The notes beneath the pieces are model-generated. The model did not search any database, had not been told where the DNA came from, and was given only the letters and a program-made list of their open reading frames with translations. This document shows positions 49,701 to 54,869 of a DNA stretch of 64,000 nucleotides, one piece after another; positions within the stretch are counted from its first letter, which is position 1, and every line of letters begins with the position of its first letter. The translations under genes and the position numbers were made by a program. Source of the stretch: Cephalopachus bancanus (Eukaryota > Chordata > Mammalia > Primates > Tarsiidae); the NCBI GenBank assembly GCA_027257055.1, contig JAPVLO010000181.1, positions 930,001 to 994,000 of the forward strand. The letters run 5' to 3'.

Positions 49701-52700
49701 CCATGCTGGTCCTGTGCTGGTGTTGAGAAGCAGCAGCAGGACTGGTGGCCATGTGCTTCGCCTACTTACACTGCAGTCTCAGGAAGTGACAGAAACATGC
49801 TGAAGGAAAAAACCAATAAATTTGTCAGCCCAGGAAAAGAATTGGGTCAGAAATGGGAAGGACTCTGAAAAACAGAAAGCAACGGTTTCAAATTGGAGAG
49901 AAACAAGACCAGAGAAAGCCTGGTCAGAATCTAGAATGCCCCAAGTATGTTTCCCTTCACCTGCCCAGGGGGTAGAGCATGGTCTCAGATGTACCAAGTG
50001 AGCCACACGCCAGGCCGTTCTGAAAAGTCAGGGAGAAGCCAGTGCTTAGGCAGGACCAGGGACAAGAAGAGCGTCAAGGCAGGAGGGACCAAGGAGCAAA
50101 GGTGGGAAAGTCGAGTGTGTCTGGGGGTGTTAATGTGGTGCACATTTACTTATTAGTATCTGTGTTTGTTTATTTAATCTGTATATTACATGAGGTTGTT
50201 CTATATAGAGCTGCTCCAGCCCATTATTAATGCACACTCAGTCTTCCTCATAGCCCTAAGAACAGACACTGTTGTGTGCACTTGCCAGTAAGGAATAACA
50301 CTCATTTCCAAGAAATTGCCTGGAACCAGATTGTGGAGGAACTGAATTCCAGTATATAAAGGTGGAACGTTATAGGAAGTGAAGAGCCCTTCACCACTTG
50401 GGTGGAGGAGGAGCCGCAGTTCCTAGGCAGGTGGTTCAAGCACAAGCCTCCTCTCTTACCCAACTCACCTCTCAGCCCCTCTCGCCCACACCCACTCCAG
50501 CAGCACCGAGGGACACCCTTCATGGGTGCTCTGTCTCCTCTTCAGGCCTTACTAGAAGCTTTCACAGAACCCCCCTCCTGGTCCCCTGCAGGTCCCCACC
50601 GCTTGTCTTGGCTCCTCGAGGCTGAACCTCTGCTTCCTGCTGTCCTTTGTTATCCTCAGACCTTCTTTCAGGGATCAATTCACAGCTTCCAAGTCCCACA
50701 GCTGAACGAGGAAGAACTCTTGCCAGTCAGGTCACCCTCCTGGGTTTCCTTAGGAGCTGGGTAATTGGGTGAGGGCAGAGAAGACTCAAGACTGGCAGGC
50801 AAAACCACCAGGTGTTACTTTGGAAGTTGTTGCTGAAGGACCAGAATGCAGTGAATCAGAATTCCAAAGTGAGGTGCTAGACCAGTCATCAGCAAACTTT
50901 TTCTGAAAAAAGCAAGATAGTAACCAATGTGCACAACTGCAGACCCCATAGTCTCAGATGCAGCTCCTCAACTGTCACTGAACTGCGGAAGCAGCTACAG
51001 GTGGTGTGGAAGAAAATGGGCGTGGCTGTGTCCCAATAAAACTATGTGCAAAACAGGCTGTGGGCCATAGTTTGCCAACCCCTGCTACACTAGAATATGA
51101 ATTTTCAAGAAAAATGACCTACAACTAGTTTTTTACCTCCAGGCTTCTTGTCACCCCTGGAGTGGGTGTGTGTAGGGGATTCTTTGGAGAGAACTGCTTT
51201 GCTCCCTCTCACTTGGCCCCCATGATGGGGTAGAGTGAGAAGTGCTCCTGGTAACCAGGCCTGAGCAGGTCCTGGAGAGACTGCTCAGACTGTCCGCGTG
51301 GGCTGGGGTCCCCCTTCTGGCTGTGGAGAGCAGTGTGCAGGCCCCTCTTGAGGTGCATATCCCACTCCAGAGGTGCGCAGAGGGGAGGGCCGCAGTGTGG
51401 GGGTCTCAGGGGTAAACTCTGAAGAAGCAGAGGCTGTGCAACAGCCAGCCTAGAAGGGGCAACACTGCCCTGTGAGAGTTCCTGTGGGGGCCTGGGAGTT
51501 CCTTTCTCTCCTTTCTCCTCCCTGGCCTGCCTCCGCTGCTCTGAGCCTGGGGTTCCCCAGCTGCTGCTGCTGGAGAGGAGGTGAAGGCAGAGAACAAGGC
51601 CGCCGCTCTCCTGGCAGAGACACCTTGGGAAGGCAAGAGAAGCTTCCTCCAGGGGAGGTGGGAATGTTGCTGATGGTGTCAGTCTTGACAAATGACTCTG
51701 AACCCAGGCTGTGAGCCTCACATGAACACAGGACTTCCGACTTAGTAAATTGACCAGTGTTACGGATCTTTTTCAAAGGTAAAATCATGACTCACAAATA
51801 TAATGCGAATCCCTTTCAAGTATTTTCTTGATCTCATGAGTTAATGAGGGAATCCAGCAAAATGTGAAAACTGGTTTGAAGGAGAATCCAAGGAGCAAAC
51901 ACATGCACAGGAAGCGAGGAGTGTGGACCTGAGCCCTCCACGTGCTGCATCCAGTGTCCATACCCAGCTGAGGCCACCACAGCCCTTGGATGAGAAGCAT
52001 CCTCACCACTGTCTTGTGCATCTCGCAGCTGTGAGTCAGTGCCAGGACCAGGAAGGCACAGCGCTTGGCACTGGAGAAGTCTACCCAAAACCAGCACATT
52101 TCAAAGGGGAGGTGATGTTGGGGATTATTAGGATGAACTGCACTGAAGGCATCATAGTTGAAGGGAGGATTCAGAAAAGATGGGCTAGAAGTGCTTTGGG
52201 CAGGTGGGAAGACATACCAGAACCTGCCTGAGGAGGCAGGCCGAGGCTGCAGCACAGAAGAAAAGCTTCTGATTTCTCAAGAGTCTGTCTTGTGGTGTGG
52301 TCGAGGTCACAGTATCACATGGACAGAAAGTGCCAAGTGGACAGTTATGTGGAAAGGTAGCCTGTGGGCAGCACAGGAGCCACTTCAGGCAGAGGGACCA
52401 GACTTCCCAGGGTTGGAGTCTTGCTGGTGAGCTGGAGTGAATGACAGGCAGGGCAGGGTTAGGGTGTGGCAGAGGGGACCCCTGGAATGGGGCTGCCCCT
52501 GAGCAGGTGAAGAGGCCACGAAGACAGAGACTTTCATGGTGGATTGGAGGTGTCTGAGGATCAAAGGATCTGGGAGATGATTGTGCCAGGATACAGGTGC
52601 CAGGAAGACAGGTGGCAGAGGTTTGTAACAGGCTCAGTGGTTGGTGAGGGCAGAGCTGAGGGACTGACTAGGTGAGGCAAGGGGTCTGGAAATGGAGATG

Positions 52701-53364
52701 CCAGCAGTGGATGGGGATCCACTGCTCCCAGGGACGGTGGCTAGAGATAGCATCTTGCCAATGTCCCCAGGTCCCTCCCTCCGAGAGGCAGGAGAGGCCT
52801 CTATCACCAGCCTCATGACCTGGGCTGGCAGCTTTTGACTGTTAGCCTCCTGCAGGTCAAGCAAGGATGGTGGCAGTGCCTGCCCTATGGTTGCTGGGTG
52901 GAGTGGAGGGTGAACTTTGAGCAGCATTAGCACCACCCTGTCCTTCAAACATCTAGCTTTTAAGATGACAAAATGATGCACCCAAGTTGAGGAATTACTC
53001 AGGATTTTACATTTTCTAACATCAGCCAAGAACTTTACTTTTCTCTCTTCTGAAAGGCTTAGACTTAGTGAAGTCCTTTTCTCAATCAGTATTTTAGGCC
53101 CTGGTGGGACAGAGGAAATTAAACAGGTAACACCCCTCTGGCACCTGTCCTGACCTTGTGGGGCCTGCATTTCACCTGAAGATGACAAGAACTCAGAAGT
53201 TGAAGCTCTGGGATATGTGTTCTTAATAAGCAATGAGATTCTGAATGTCATAGGTGACAATATTGGAATTTTATCCATTGTTTTATTTTTGCATACTTAG
53301 CCTGTGATAGCGTCTGGCCCTACGAGAATCTCCTTGATTAGTCCACCTCAAGATGGATGCATGG
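13636..53364 (+). CDS. RNF212: RNF212, nine coding exons (meiotic RING E3-like protein)
   Basis: RNF212 is the mammalian Zip3-like RING protein. It loads on the synaptonemal complex, acts in SUMO-dependent stabilisation of MSH4-MSH5 at designated crossovers, and is countered by HEI10. The exons, each listed separately, join in register to at least 192 residues without a stop. The RING ligands are C7, C10, C25, H27, C30, C33, C42 and C45. A basic Glu/Lys/Leu-rich coiled coil covers about residues 83-120, followed by a Ser/Pro-rich tail with TPSPVRK and the conserved ISPPQDG motif. The start at 13,636 has a good Kozak context (ccagcATGG), matches the family N-terminus [10 protein letters not shown], and lies in a CpG island. 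Oddities: the canonical acceptor of exon 6 appears lost, and the conserved GRMG motif reads GCMG. The human protein I recall is about 297 residues, so the C-terminal exons remain unfound or beyond the window. Confidence 0.92.
13830..14264. other. Start of RNF212 intron 1, GC-rich
   Basis: Continuation of GC-rich sequence downstream of the promoter. Overlapping open frames on both strands reflect composition and show no recognisable domain. No defined repeat was identified. Confidence 0.4.
14265..16790 (-). mobile_element. Old L1 3' end (minus), split by the PLEKHA3 retrocopy
   Basis: 14,265-14,602 and 16,578-16,790 are two halves of one old L1 3' region in reverse orientation. The left half has 'tggaatcatacagacataca'; the right half has 'ctgtgtggtattccattgca' and 'ttctgttgggtatataacta'. 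Together they read as a continuous L1M-type antisense sequence once the retrocopy is removed. Confidence 0.7.
14603..16561 (-). pseudogene. PLEKHA3: PLEKHA3 (FAPP1) processed retrocopy
   Basis: PLEKHA3/FAPP1 is a PH-domain protein that binds PI4P and ARF1 at the trans-Golgi. On the minus strand an intronless copy starts near 16,290 ([13 protein letters not shown], parent start MEGVLYKWTNYL). It continues through [28 protein letters not shown] and TKKEKE to [19 protein letters not shown] and [19 protein letters not shown] (15,598-15,858). About 900 bases of 3' UTR follow. There are stop codons, frameshifts, and a long A-run in the former lysine codons at 15,440-15,457, so it is a pseudogene. 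Direct repeats of 16 bp flank it (tggttcatctattttc at 14,587-14,602 and tggttcatccattttc at 16,562-16,577), with one mismatch. It therefore appears full length, with about 270 bp of 5' UTR, and was made by L1 machinery. Confidence 0.88.
16791..17745. other. RNF212 intron 1, unclassified sequence
   Basis: No gene, RNA or clear repeat was recognised. The 131-codon minus frame at 16,648-17,043 starts inside L1 sequence and has no recognisable domain. Confidence 0.4.
17761..18048 (-). mobile_element. Young-type Alu (minus) with 15-bp target-site duplication
   Basis: Reverse Alu with the lineage-specific signatures 'gcagcctcgacctgctgggc' and 'ccaagtagctggaactacag'. It is flanked by perfect repeats 'ccctcattaagttct' at 17,746-17,760 and 18,049-18,063. 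The right-hand repeat is directly followed by a separate L1 insertion. Confidence 0.9.
18064..19187. mobile_element. L1 with 5' inversion (twin priming)
   Basis: 18,064 to about 18,810 is the L1 3' end on the minus strand: a T-rich head, 3' UTR, and the ORF2 C-terminus with [11 protein letters not shown] and [15 protein letters not shown] at 18,323-18,790. From about 18,811 to 19,187 the sequence switches to plus-strand ORF2 ([34 protein letters not shown], ending REMQI), which is the part immediately upstream of the inverted segment. This is the structure produced by twin priming. The target-site duplication is 'cattaagttct' at 18,053-18,063 and 19,189-19,199. It is better preserved than the other L1s. 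Confidence 0.88.
19315..19619 (+). mobile_element. Young-type Alu (plus)
   Basis: Plus-oriented Alu beginning 'gccgggctcagtggctcagc' and ending in a run of 18 A. It has the type-specific blocks 'gggttcgaaacccgcctggg' and 'aggtcgaggctgcggtggcc'. A short insertion ('cttccacgc') is present before 'cagagcccagcagg'. It forms a tail-to-tail inverted pair with the next Alu. Confidence 0.9.
19666..19953 (-). mobile_element. Young-type Alu (minus), inverted partner
   Basis: Reverse Alu flanked by 'catcatcatttt' repeats at 19,654-19,665 and 19,954-19,965. Its poly-T faces the poly-A of the preceding Alu about 45 bp away, so the pair can fold into a hairpin of roughly 280 bp in RNF212 pre-mRNA. Confidence 0.9.
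19966..20395. other. RNF212 intron 1, old LINE-like sequence
   Basis: AT-rich sequence with L1-like fragments in reverse orientation. No gene or RNA recognised. Confidence 0.35.
20410..20673 (-). mobile_element. Young-type Alu (minus)
   Basis: Reverse Alu flanked by 'ctgtcgtgtctctt' (20,396-20,409) and 'ctgtcatgtctctt' (20,674-20,687), with one mismatch. The part corresponding to the first ~20 nt of the Alu 5' end is missing ('gcgcgggattatag' ends the copy). Confidence 0.88.
20975..21330. repeat. ~36-40-bp minisatellite
   Basis: The unit 'gatgagtgtgaacacacaga' followed by 'tgaaggagtggaaactga' recurs about nine times with substitutions and length variation. The left edge (about 20,925-20,990) resembles a reverse L2 3' end ('tgtgctaggtgctgtggaca'), so the array may have grown from an L2 tail. 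Open frames here (for example 220 codons on minus at 20,928-21,590) come from the repeat and are not taken as genes. Confidence 0.75.
21340..22150. other. RNF212 intron 1, unclassified sequence
   Basis: Moderately GC-rich sequence with no exon or RNA gene recognised. A small local duplication 'gcctagggcatggttgtg / gcctagggcatggctgtg' occurs at about 21,898-21,935. Confidence 0.4.
22155..22255 (+). repeat. L2 LINE tail fragment
   Basis: 'ataggccctagcacctgctt' followed by 'gctcaataaaatgcatatct' matches the order of the L2 3' terminus. Short and diverged. Confidence 0.4.
22599..22708 (+). mobile_element. Retroposed LTR R-like unit, copy 1
   Basis: The core at 22,616-22,680 (65 nt) runs from 'gcaaccccttcgggtcccct' to 'ctcaataaatcctgctttct' and is followed by an A-rich tail. 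A poly(A) signal lies 11 nt before the core end, as in the R region of a gammaretrovirus-type LTR. The whole is flanked by 15-bp repeats 'tttaaagtctgcatt' (22,584-22,598 and 22,709-22,723). An A-rich stretch of 17 nt separates the left repeat from the core and is unexplained. A second copy of the same core is at 34,644-34,710. Confidence 0.72.
22783..22844 (+). CDS. RNF212: RNF212 exon 2 (second half of RING)
   Basis: Acceptor 'ttttattttatag', donor 'gtaagt', phase 1 in and phase 0 out. It encodes [21 protein letters not shown] and supplies the last zinc pair, C42 and C45. Confidence 0.93.
22845..24400. other. Start of RNF212 intron 2
   Basis: No gene recognised. 23,370-24,420 contains weak L1-like segments in reverse orientation ('gttttatggcattgcgacca' near 24,320). 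A short (GT)n run is at 23,497-23,508 and an (AAAAT)n run near 23,727. Confidence 0.35.
24540..25000 (+). repeat. L2 LINE fragment
   Basis: 'gtgacctggcctctgtcccc', 'cagggtgcttc'-like and 'ctctcagagggcttcaggct', then 'gaagactgtccctgactgct', follow the order of the L2 3' region (…tcctcagagaggccttccctgacc…). Diverged. Confidence 0.45.
25360..26470. other. Possible old LTR/ERVL-related block
   Basis: Balanced-GC sequence that differs from its AT-rich surroundings. It contains 'ggcccataaaagcaacctcc' (TATA-like) near 26,250 and ends with 'aaccactgagattcggatgt' near 26,428, a phrase common in MaLR/ERVL elements. I could not assign a family. The open frames show no known domain. Confidence 0.3.
27486..27772 (-). 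mobile_element. Alu dimer (minus), older type
   Basis: Reverse Alu from 'ctttttagtcgaaatcttac' to 'gagccactgtttctggccca'. Strongly diverged. Confidence 0.82.
28097..28154. repeat. (TTCC/TTTC)n microsatellite
   Basis: A T-run changes into TTCC and then TTTC repeats at the poly-T head of the following reverse Alu. It probably grew from that Alu's A-tail. Confidence 0.85.
28155..28438 (-). mobile_element. Alu dimer (minus)
   Basis: Reverse Alu containing 'tcattctgtcacccaaactg', the type-associated 'accacagcctcgacctgctg', and the terminal 'gtgtgagccaccatgcccag'. Its extended tail forms the adjoining microsatellite. Confidence 0.85.
28894..28952. repeat. (TA)n-rich tract
   Basis: Nearly pure A/T with TATA and TTAATATA units. 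Confidence 0.85.
29152..29193. repeat. (GT)n(AT)n microsatellite
   Basis: GT repeats pass directly into AT repeats. The flank at 28,985-29,150 is L1 3'-like sequence in reverse orientation ('tttattgaagtataacatac'). Confidence 0.85.
29216..29740 (+). mobile_element. L1/HAL1 ORF1-like fragment (plus)
   Basis: Plus-strand, A-rich, Glu/Lys-coding sequence: 'gattggattaatgaactgga', 'aaaaaagagtgaaaagacca' and 'cttttcaacagaagctattg'. It resembles the L1 ORF1 coiled coil to ORF1 end. Decayed. Confidence 0.5.
29741..30130 (-). mobile_element. L1 ORF2 fragment (minus)
   Basis: Antisense L1 signature: 'aaatcaggaagggtgattcc' with 'tggccatttgtgatattttg' and 'attgaatctgtagactgcat'. Diverged. Confidence 0.65.
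30182..30227. repeat. (TTTG)n microsatellite
   Basis: About ten TTTG units with a T-rich right end. Confidence 0.9.
30385..30705 (+). pseudogene. Mariner/Tc1-type transposase relic
   Basis: Reading across frameshifts, the plus strand gives peptide pieces of a mariner transposase C-terminal half: LTKNDMTL, then [11 protein letters not shown] (the family has SPDLAP before the last catalytic acid), then [15 protein letters not shown] and CIKQRALEDE. At the place of the family's catalytic SPDL the sequence reads SPYL, so the acidic residue is gone. Stops and frameshifts make it dead. No terminal inverted repeats were located. Confidence 0.6.
30770..31310 (-). pseudogene. RYK: RYK processed retrocopy fragment (kinase domain)
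   Basis: RYK is an atypical Wnt-binding receptor pseudokinase. On the minus strand 31,045-31,290 reads [39 protein letters not shown] and [16 protein letters not shown], matching the N-lobe of the RYK kinase domain. It continues in other frames through [12 protein letters not shown] and [16 protein letters not shown] to [12 protein letters not shown] near 30,830. Introns are absent across several parent exons, so it is a retrocopy. It is truncated at both ends, with frameshifts and stops. Target-site repeats were not identified. Confidence 0.87.
31320..32090. other. RNF212 intron 2, unclassified sequence
   Basis: AT-rich. A short block near 31,905-31,950 ('cacctaggatagtgctgtgc') looks like an L2/MIR tail. 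Nothing else recognised. Confidence 0.35.
32745..35435 (-). mobile_element. hAT (Charlie3-like) transposon with decayed transposase
   Basis: The 2,691-bp element begins 'cagcggtccccaaccttttt' and ends 'gcttggggactcctg', with imperfect inverted termini. Subterminal blocks such as 'aggcattagattctcataag' occur twice as an inverted pair. The minus strand encodes pieces of a hAT-Charlie transposase of the FAM200/ZBED type, for example [36 protein letters not shown] and a C-terminal hAT dimerisation region near 33,000-33,150. Stops are frequent. Size and ends agree with Charlie3 as I remember it. The flanking 8-mers (atccacag / gtatacag) match at only 5 of 8 positions. Confidence 0.8.
34614..34725 (-). 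mobile_element. Retroposed LTR R-like unit, copy 2
   Basis: On the minus strand the 67-nt core (34,710 down to 34,644) runs from 'gcaaccgcttcagattccct' to 'ctcaataaatcctgctttct', followed by an A-rich tail (34,643-34,629). Perfect 15-bp target repeats 'ctggtattttctttt' lie at 34,614-34,628 and 34,711-34,725 and touch the element at both ends. The core has the same 5' start and the same poly(A) position as copy 1 at 22,616-22,680. It is nested in the hAT element. Confidence 0.85.
36430..37235. other. RNF212 intron 2, unclassified sequence
   Basis: No gene or RNA recognised. A C/T-rich segment lies at about 36,520-36,620. The minus frame at 36,828-37,046 has no known domain. Confidence 0.35.
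37240..37430 (-). repeat. MIR SINE (minus)
   Basis: 'tttacacatgaagaaatcaa', 'ggcacagatgggttaggtga' and 'ccagggtcttaggtcaagag' match the reverse MIR core in order. Confidence 0.65.
37431..38530. other. End of RNF212 intron 2
   Basis: No gene recognised. 38,195-38,310 resembles a reverse MIR ('tttaaccctcaccaaaagcc'). The polypyrimidine tract before exon 3 is 'tttctttctctttcag'. Confidence 0.35.
38531..38605 (+). CDS. RNF212: RNF212 exon 3
   Basis: 75 nt, 25 codons, phase 0 at both ends, acceptor 'ctctttcag' and donor 'gtgagc'. It encodes [20 protein letters not shown], then KETSQ, which closely matches the family sequence after the RING. Confidence 0.93.
38606..42903. other. RNF212 intron 3
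   Basis: 4.3 kb of relatively GC-rich sequence with no Alu. Open frames on both strands (for example 197 codons at 38,890-39,483) have no recognisable domain or splice context. 41,515-41,640 resembles a reverse L2 fragment ('tttgagctgagccttgaagg'). Confidence 0.4.
41515..41640 (-). repeat. L2 LINE fragment (minus)
   Basis: 'gtgaatttgagctgagcctt' followed by 'gaaggataagtgcaggttca' is the reverse of the L2 block used in many mammalian relics. Short. Confidence 0.45.
42904..42960 (+). CDS. RNF212: RNF212 exon 4 (coiled coil)
   Basis: 57 nt, 19 codons, phase 0, acceptor 'atcttctcag' and donor 'gtaaat'. It encodes [19 protein letters not shown], the basic first half of the coiled coil. Confidence 0.92.
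42961..44280. other. RNF212 intron 4
   Basis: Contains the C/T-rich minisatellite listed separately. Otherwise no gene, RNA or clear transposon was recognised. Confidence 0.4.
43440..43660. repeat. C/T-rich ~20-bp minisatellite
   Basis: Variants of 'cctgtcacctccaccctgt' recur about ten times with strong strand asymmetry (plus strand almost purely C, T and some A). The 205- and 151-codon plus frames spanning it come from the repeat. Confidence 0.7.
44281..44339 (+). CDS. RNF212: RNF212 exon 5 (coiled coil)
   Basis: 59 nt, phase 0 in and phase 2 out, acceptor 'attgtgtttag' and donor 'gtaagt'. It encodes [19 protein letters not shown] plus two bases (AG) of a serine codon, a heptad-like coiled coil. 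Confidence 0.93.
44416..44989 (-). mobile_element. MER1-like non-autonomous hAT element
   Basis: The 574-bp element begins 'cagcagtccccaaccttttt' and ends 'ggttggggacacctg'. It is flanked by 8-bp target repeats 'ctctgaga' (44,408-44,415) and 'ctctaaga' (44,990-44,997), with one mismatch. Its two ends match both ends of the 32,745-35,435 element ('gagtctgcaaacaattgatt', 'gatccctcgcatgtgcagtt'), but the transposase part is missing. It lies in RNF212 intron 5. Confidence 0.85.
45968..46146 (+). mobile_element. hAT-type MITE fragment
   Basis: Begins 'caggggtcaacaaagcctgg' and ends 'gggttggcaaacccttg', an imperfect inverted-terminal pair typical of Charlie-derived MITEs ('gtcaaatgcggcccgtggtg' inside). 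No convincing 8-bp target duplication. Confidence 0.55.
46890..47060 (-). repeat. L2 LINE fragment (minus)
   Basis: 'tctttattgagcatcaagtg', 'ctgaacactgttctgggctt' and 'gatgcctgccttcaggggac' are in the order of a reversed L2 3' end. Confidence 0.6.
47835..47899 (+). CDS. RNF212: RNF212 exon 6, displaced acceptor
   Basis: Homology to human/mouse RNF212 (LQ-SMRSSQQ-AF) places the exon start at 47,847, but the two bases before it are CG ('ttttctcg'), not AG. The nearest upstream AG is at 47,833-47,834 ('caattcag'). Using it adds exactly 12 nt (Thr-Phe-Ser-Arg) and keeps the frame, giving [19 protein letters not shown]. The donor 'gtaagt' at 47,900 is intact. The exon body is open in the RNF212 frame. 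Skipping this exon would shift the frame. Confidence 0.8.
48003..48054 (+). CDS. RNF212: RNF212 exon 7
   Basis: 52 nt, acceptor 'cgctcttccag', donor 'gtgtgt', phase 1 in and phase 2 out. It encodes [17 protein letters not shown], matching the human THKP-type region (…KPHGCLLPPHSSAPD…) with one extra Leu. Confidence 0.88.
48055..49370. other. RNF212 intron 7, possible LTR
   Basis: Around 48,510-48,900 the minus strand contains 'gccccaataaaggtgctgac' followed by 'ctctgtctctcattcctgtc', a layout that could be the poly(A)/R region of an old LTR. No clear ends or target repeats were found. Nothing else recognised. Confidence 0.28.
49371..49416 (+). CDS. RNF212: RNF212 exon 8
   Basis: 46 nt, acceptor 'gtatttaacag', donor 'gtaagt', phase 2 in and phase 0 out. 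It encodes (R)[15 protein letters not shown]. The human equivalent I recall is RLESMEVDLSPSPIRK. The SP pair and basic end are conserved. Confidence 0.92.
49417..53300. other. RNF212 intron 8
   Basis: 3.9 kb with a hAT MITE at 50,883 and otherwise unassigned, fairly GC-rich sequence. 51,200-51,720 contains a 170-codon minus frame and a short CTG run ('cagctgctgctgctgg'). 52,634-53,278 contains a 214-codon minus frame. Neither shows a domain or family similarity known to me, and I do not call them genes. Confidence 0.35.
50883..51084 (+). mobile_element. MER30/Charlie-type MITE
   Basis: 'cagtcatcagcaaacttttt', 'gggcgtggctgtgtcccaat', 'aaaactatgtgcaaaacagg' and the terminal 'catagtttgccaacccctg' give the full order of a Charlie-type MITE with short inverted ends. 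The family name is from memory. Confidence 0.72.
53301..53364 (+). CDS. RNF212: RNF212 exon 9 (last recognised)
   Basis: 64 nt, acceptor 'gcatacttag', donor 'gtgagt', phase 0 in and phase 1 out. It encodes [20 protein letters not shown], then M and a split Gly. The motif ISPPQDG is shared with human and mouse, where it continues RMG. Here CGC-type Arg is TGC (Cys), consistent with CpG decay. Later exons were not recognised in 53,365-64,000. Confidence 0.9.
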
Positions 53365-54347
53365 GTGAGTAAAACTTCCTGTAAACTTACCTCAACTCTA
53401 TACGCATATCGATTAAAGTATGTTCTCTGAAAAGTCATGTGTCAGAAGTTACCCAGGTGAGTGTTGTCCTTCAACCAAGTCAGCATGGGAAGTTACAATC
53501 TACCAAAGTGGTGCAGCTATTGAATCTTTTTGGGAGAAGCTCTTGTGATTACCATTTAATGAGTTGTTCCTTTTGCATTCCGTCTCCTTAGTTTTAAACA
53601 AAAATGTGACTGAGTTTGCTTACTGGTATTTGACTCTGGATTGCTGGTGCATTTCCAAACTGAGTATCCTTCCCCAGCTGGCTCAGGCCCTTCCTCACTC
53701 CGAGTCTGGGGAGCCTTCCTGGTACTGGTTCCTACCCCCTAGGCTCTTCTCACTATCCCACTACTCCTCCCAAAGTGTGAGGTTTTCAGCCATTCTCTTC
53801 CGGTGTGGGTGCCCTCATTAGCAGGTGGAAGTAACTCTAGGGTGCTCACTGTGGAAGTACAGTGACCTGGGCAGATTCCCTTGCCCTATCCTGCATGTGG
53901 GTGTGTACACTGAACACAAGAATGTCAGATCATACCTGCCATTTCCCTGAAACACCCACACTTACCTCTAGGGCCACTTTTAACAGCTGCTTTCTGTTCC
54001 ATCCCATGGTTGACAGTGTCTGACCTCGTTGTTCCCCAGGATATATGTAGTGTTTCTAGAGGTTTGCCATTTTTGTACATAGATAACTGTCCTCACTAGA
54101 TTCTCCTATTAGCATACATTTCTAGAAGGTCATAGGGAACACCTAAACTCTCTTAATGCTTTTGATGTATGTTGACAAGTTACAAGAGTATTGCTCTGTT
54201 CTACTCCACCAACAGGCTAAGAGCATCACGAATGTCCTCGACAATACCCACTTTGATTATGCATTTCTTCTTTGCCAATCTGAAGGGAAAAAGTCATTTT
54301 GATTTTCATTTCTGTGACTGTTAATGATTCTGAATGTTTTAATTTTA

Positions 54348-54350
<3 letters not shown>
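53365..54350. other. RNF212 intron 9 start
   Basis: No exon, RNA or clear repeat recognised up to the (GT)n tract. Confidence 0.35.

Positions 54351-54351
<1 letters not shown>

Positions 54352-54401
<50 letters not shown>
54352..54401. repeat. (GT)25 microsatellite
   Basis: Fifty bases of uninterrupted GT. The perfect array directly adjoins a reverse Alu, so it may have grown from or near its A-tail. Confidence 0.97.
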
Positions 54402-54404
<3 letters not shown>

Positions 54405-54640
54405 AGTCAGTTTGCCTAGGCCGGAGTACAATGGCTTGATCATAGCTCACCACAGAGTTATCCTCCCCTCCTGAACTCAAGTGATTCTTTTGCCTTAGCC
54501 ACCCAGCTTCCAAAGTAGCTGAGACTACAGGCTCATGCCACCGTGGCCAGCTAATTTAAAAAATTTTTTTTCATAGAGAAGAGGTCTCACTATGTTGCCC
54601 AGGCTGGTCTTGAACTCCTGGGATCAAGCAATCTTTTCTT
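54402..54640 (-). mobile_element. Alu (minus), partial
   Basis: Reverse Alu from 'tttgagtcagtttgcctagg' to 'ctcctgggatcaagcaatct'. The expected 5' terminal portion after 'aatctt' is missing. Confidence 0.78.
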
Positions 54641-54869
54641 GTGTTTTTTTCTATGAATTGTCTGTTTTTGCTCTTTGCCCTGTATTTATATGAAGTCCTC
54701 AGTATATTGGCCTTTTACCCAGTTTGCTTTGTAATTATGTATTTGACTTTTGAATTTTAGAAACGTAACATTTTTATGTACTAAAATCTATTCTTATCCT
54801 TTGTATTTCATAGGTTTTTGTGCTTAGGTAGGTTTTTTCACATATCCAAATCATTTTCTCCTAGTTCAG

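Noticed and set aside
51209..51721. 170-codon minus frame in RNF212 intron 8
   Set aside because: No family similarity known to me, low-complexity Ser/Leu/Pro composition in a GC-rich segment, no splice or promoter context.
52634..53278. 214-codon minus frame in RNF212 intron 8
   Set aside because: It has no recognisable domain and no promoter or splice context. It could be chance; codon statistics across species would decide.
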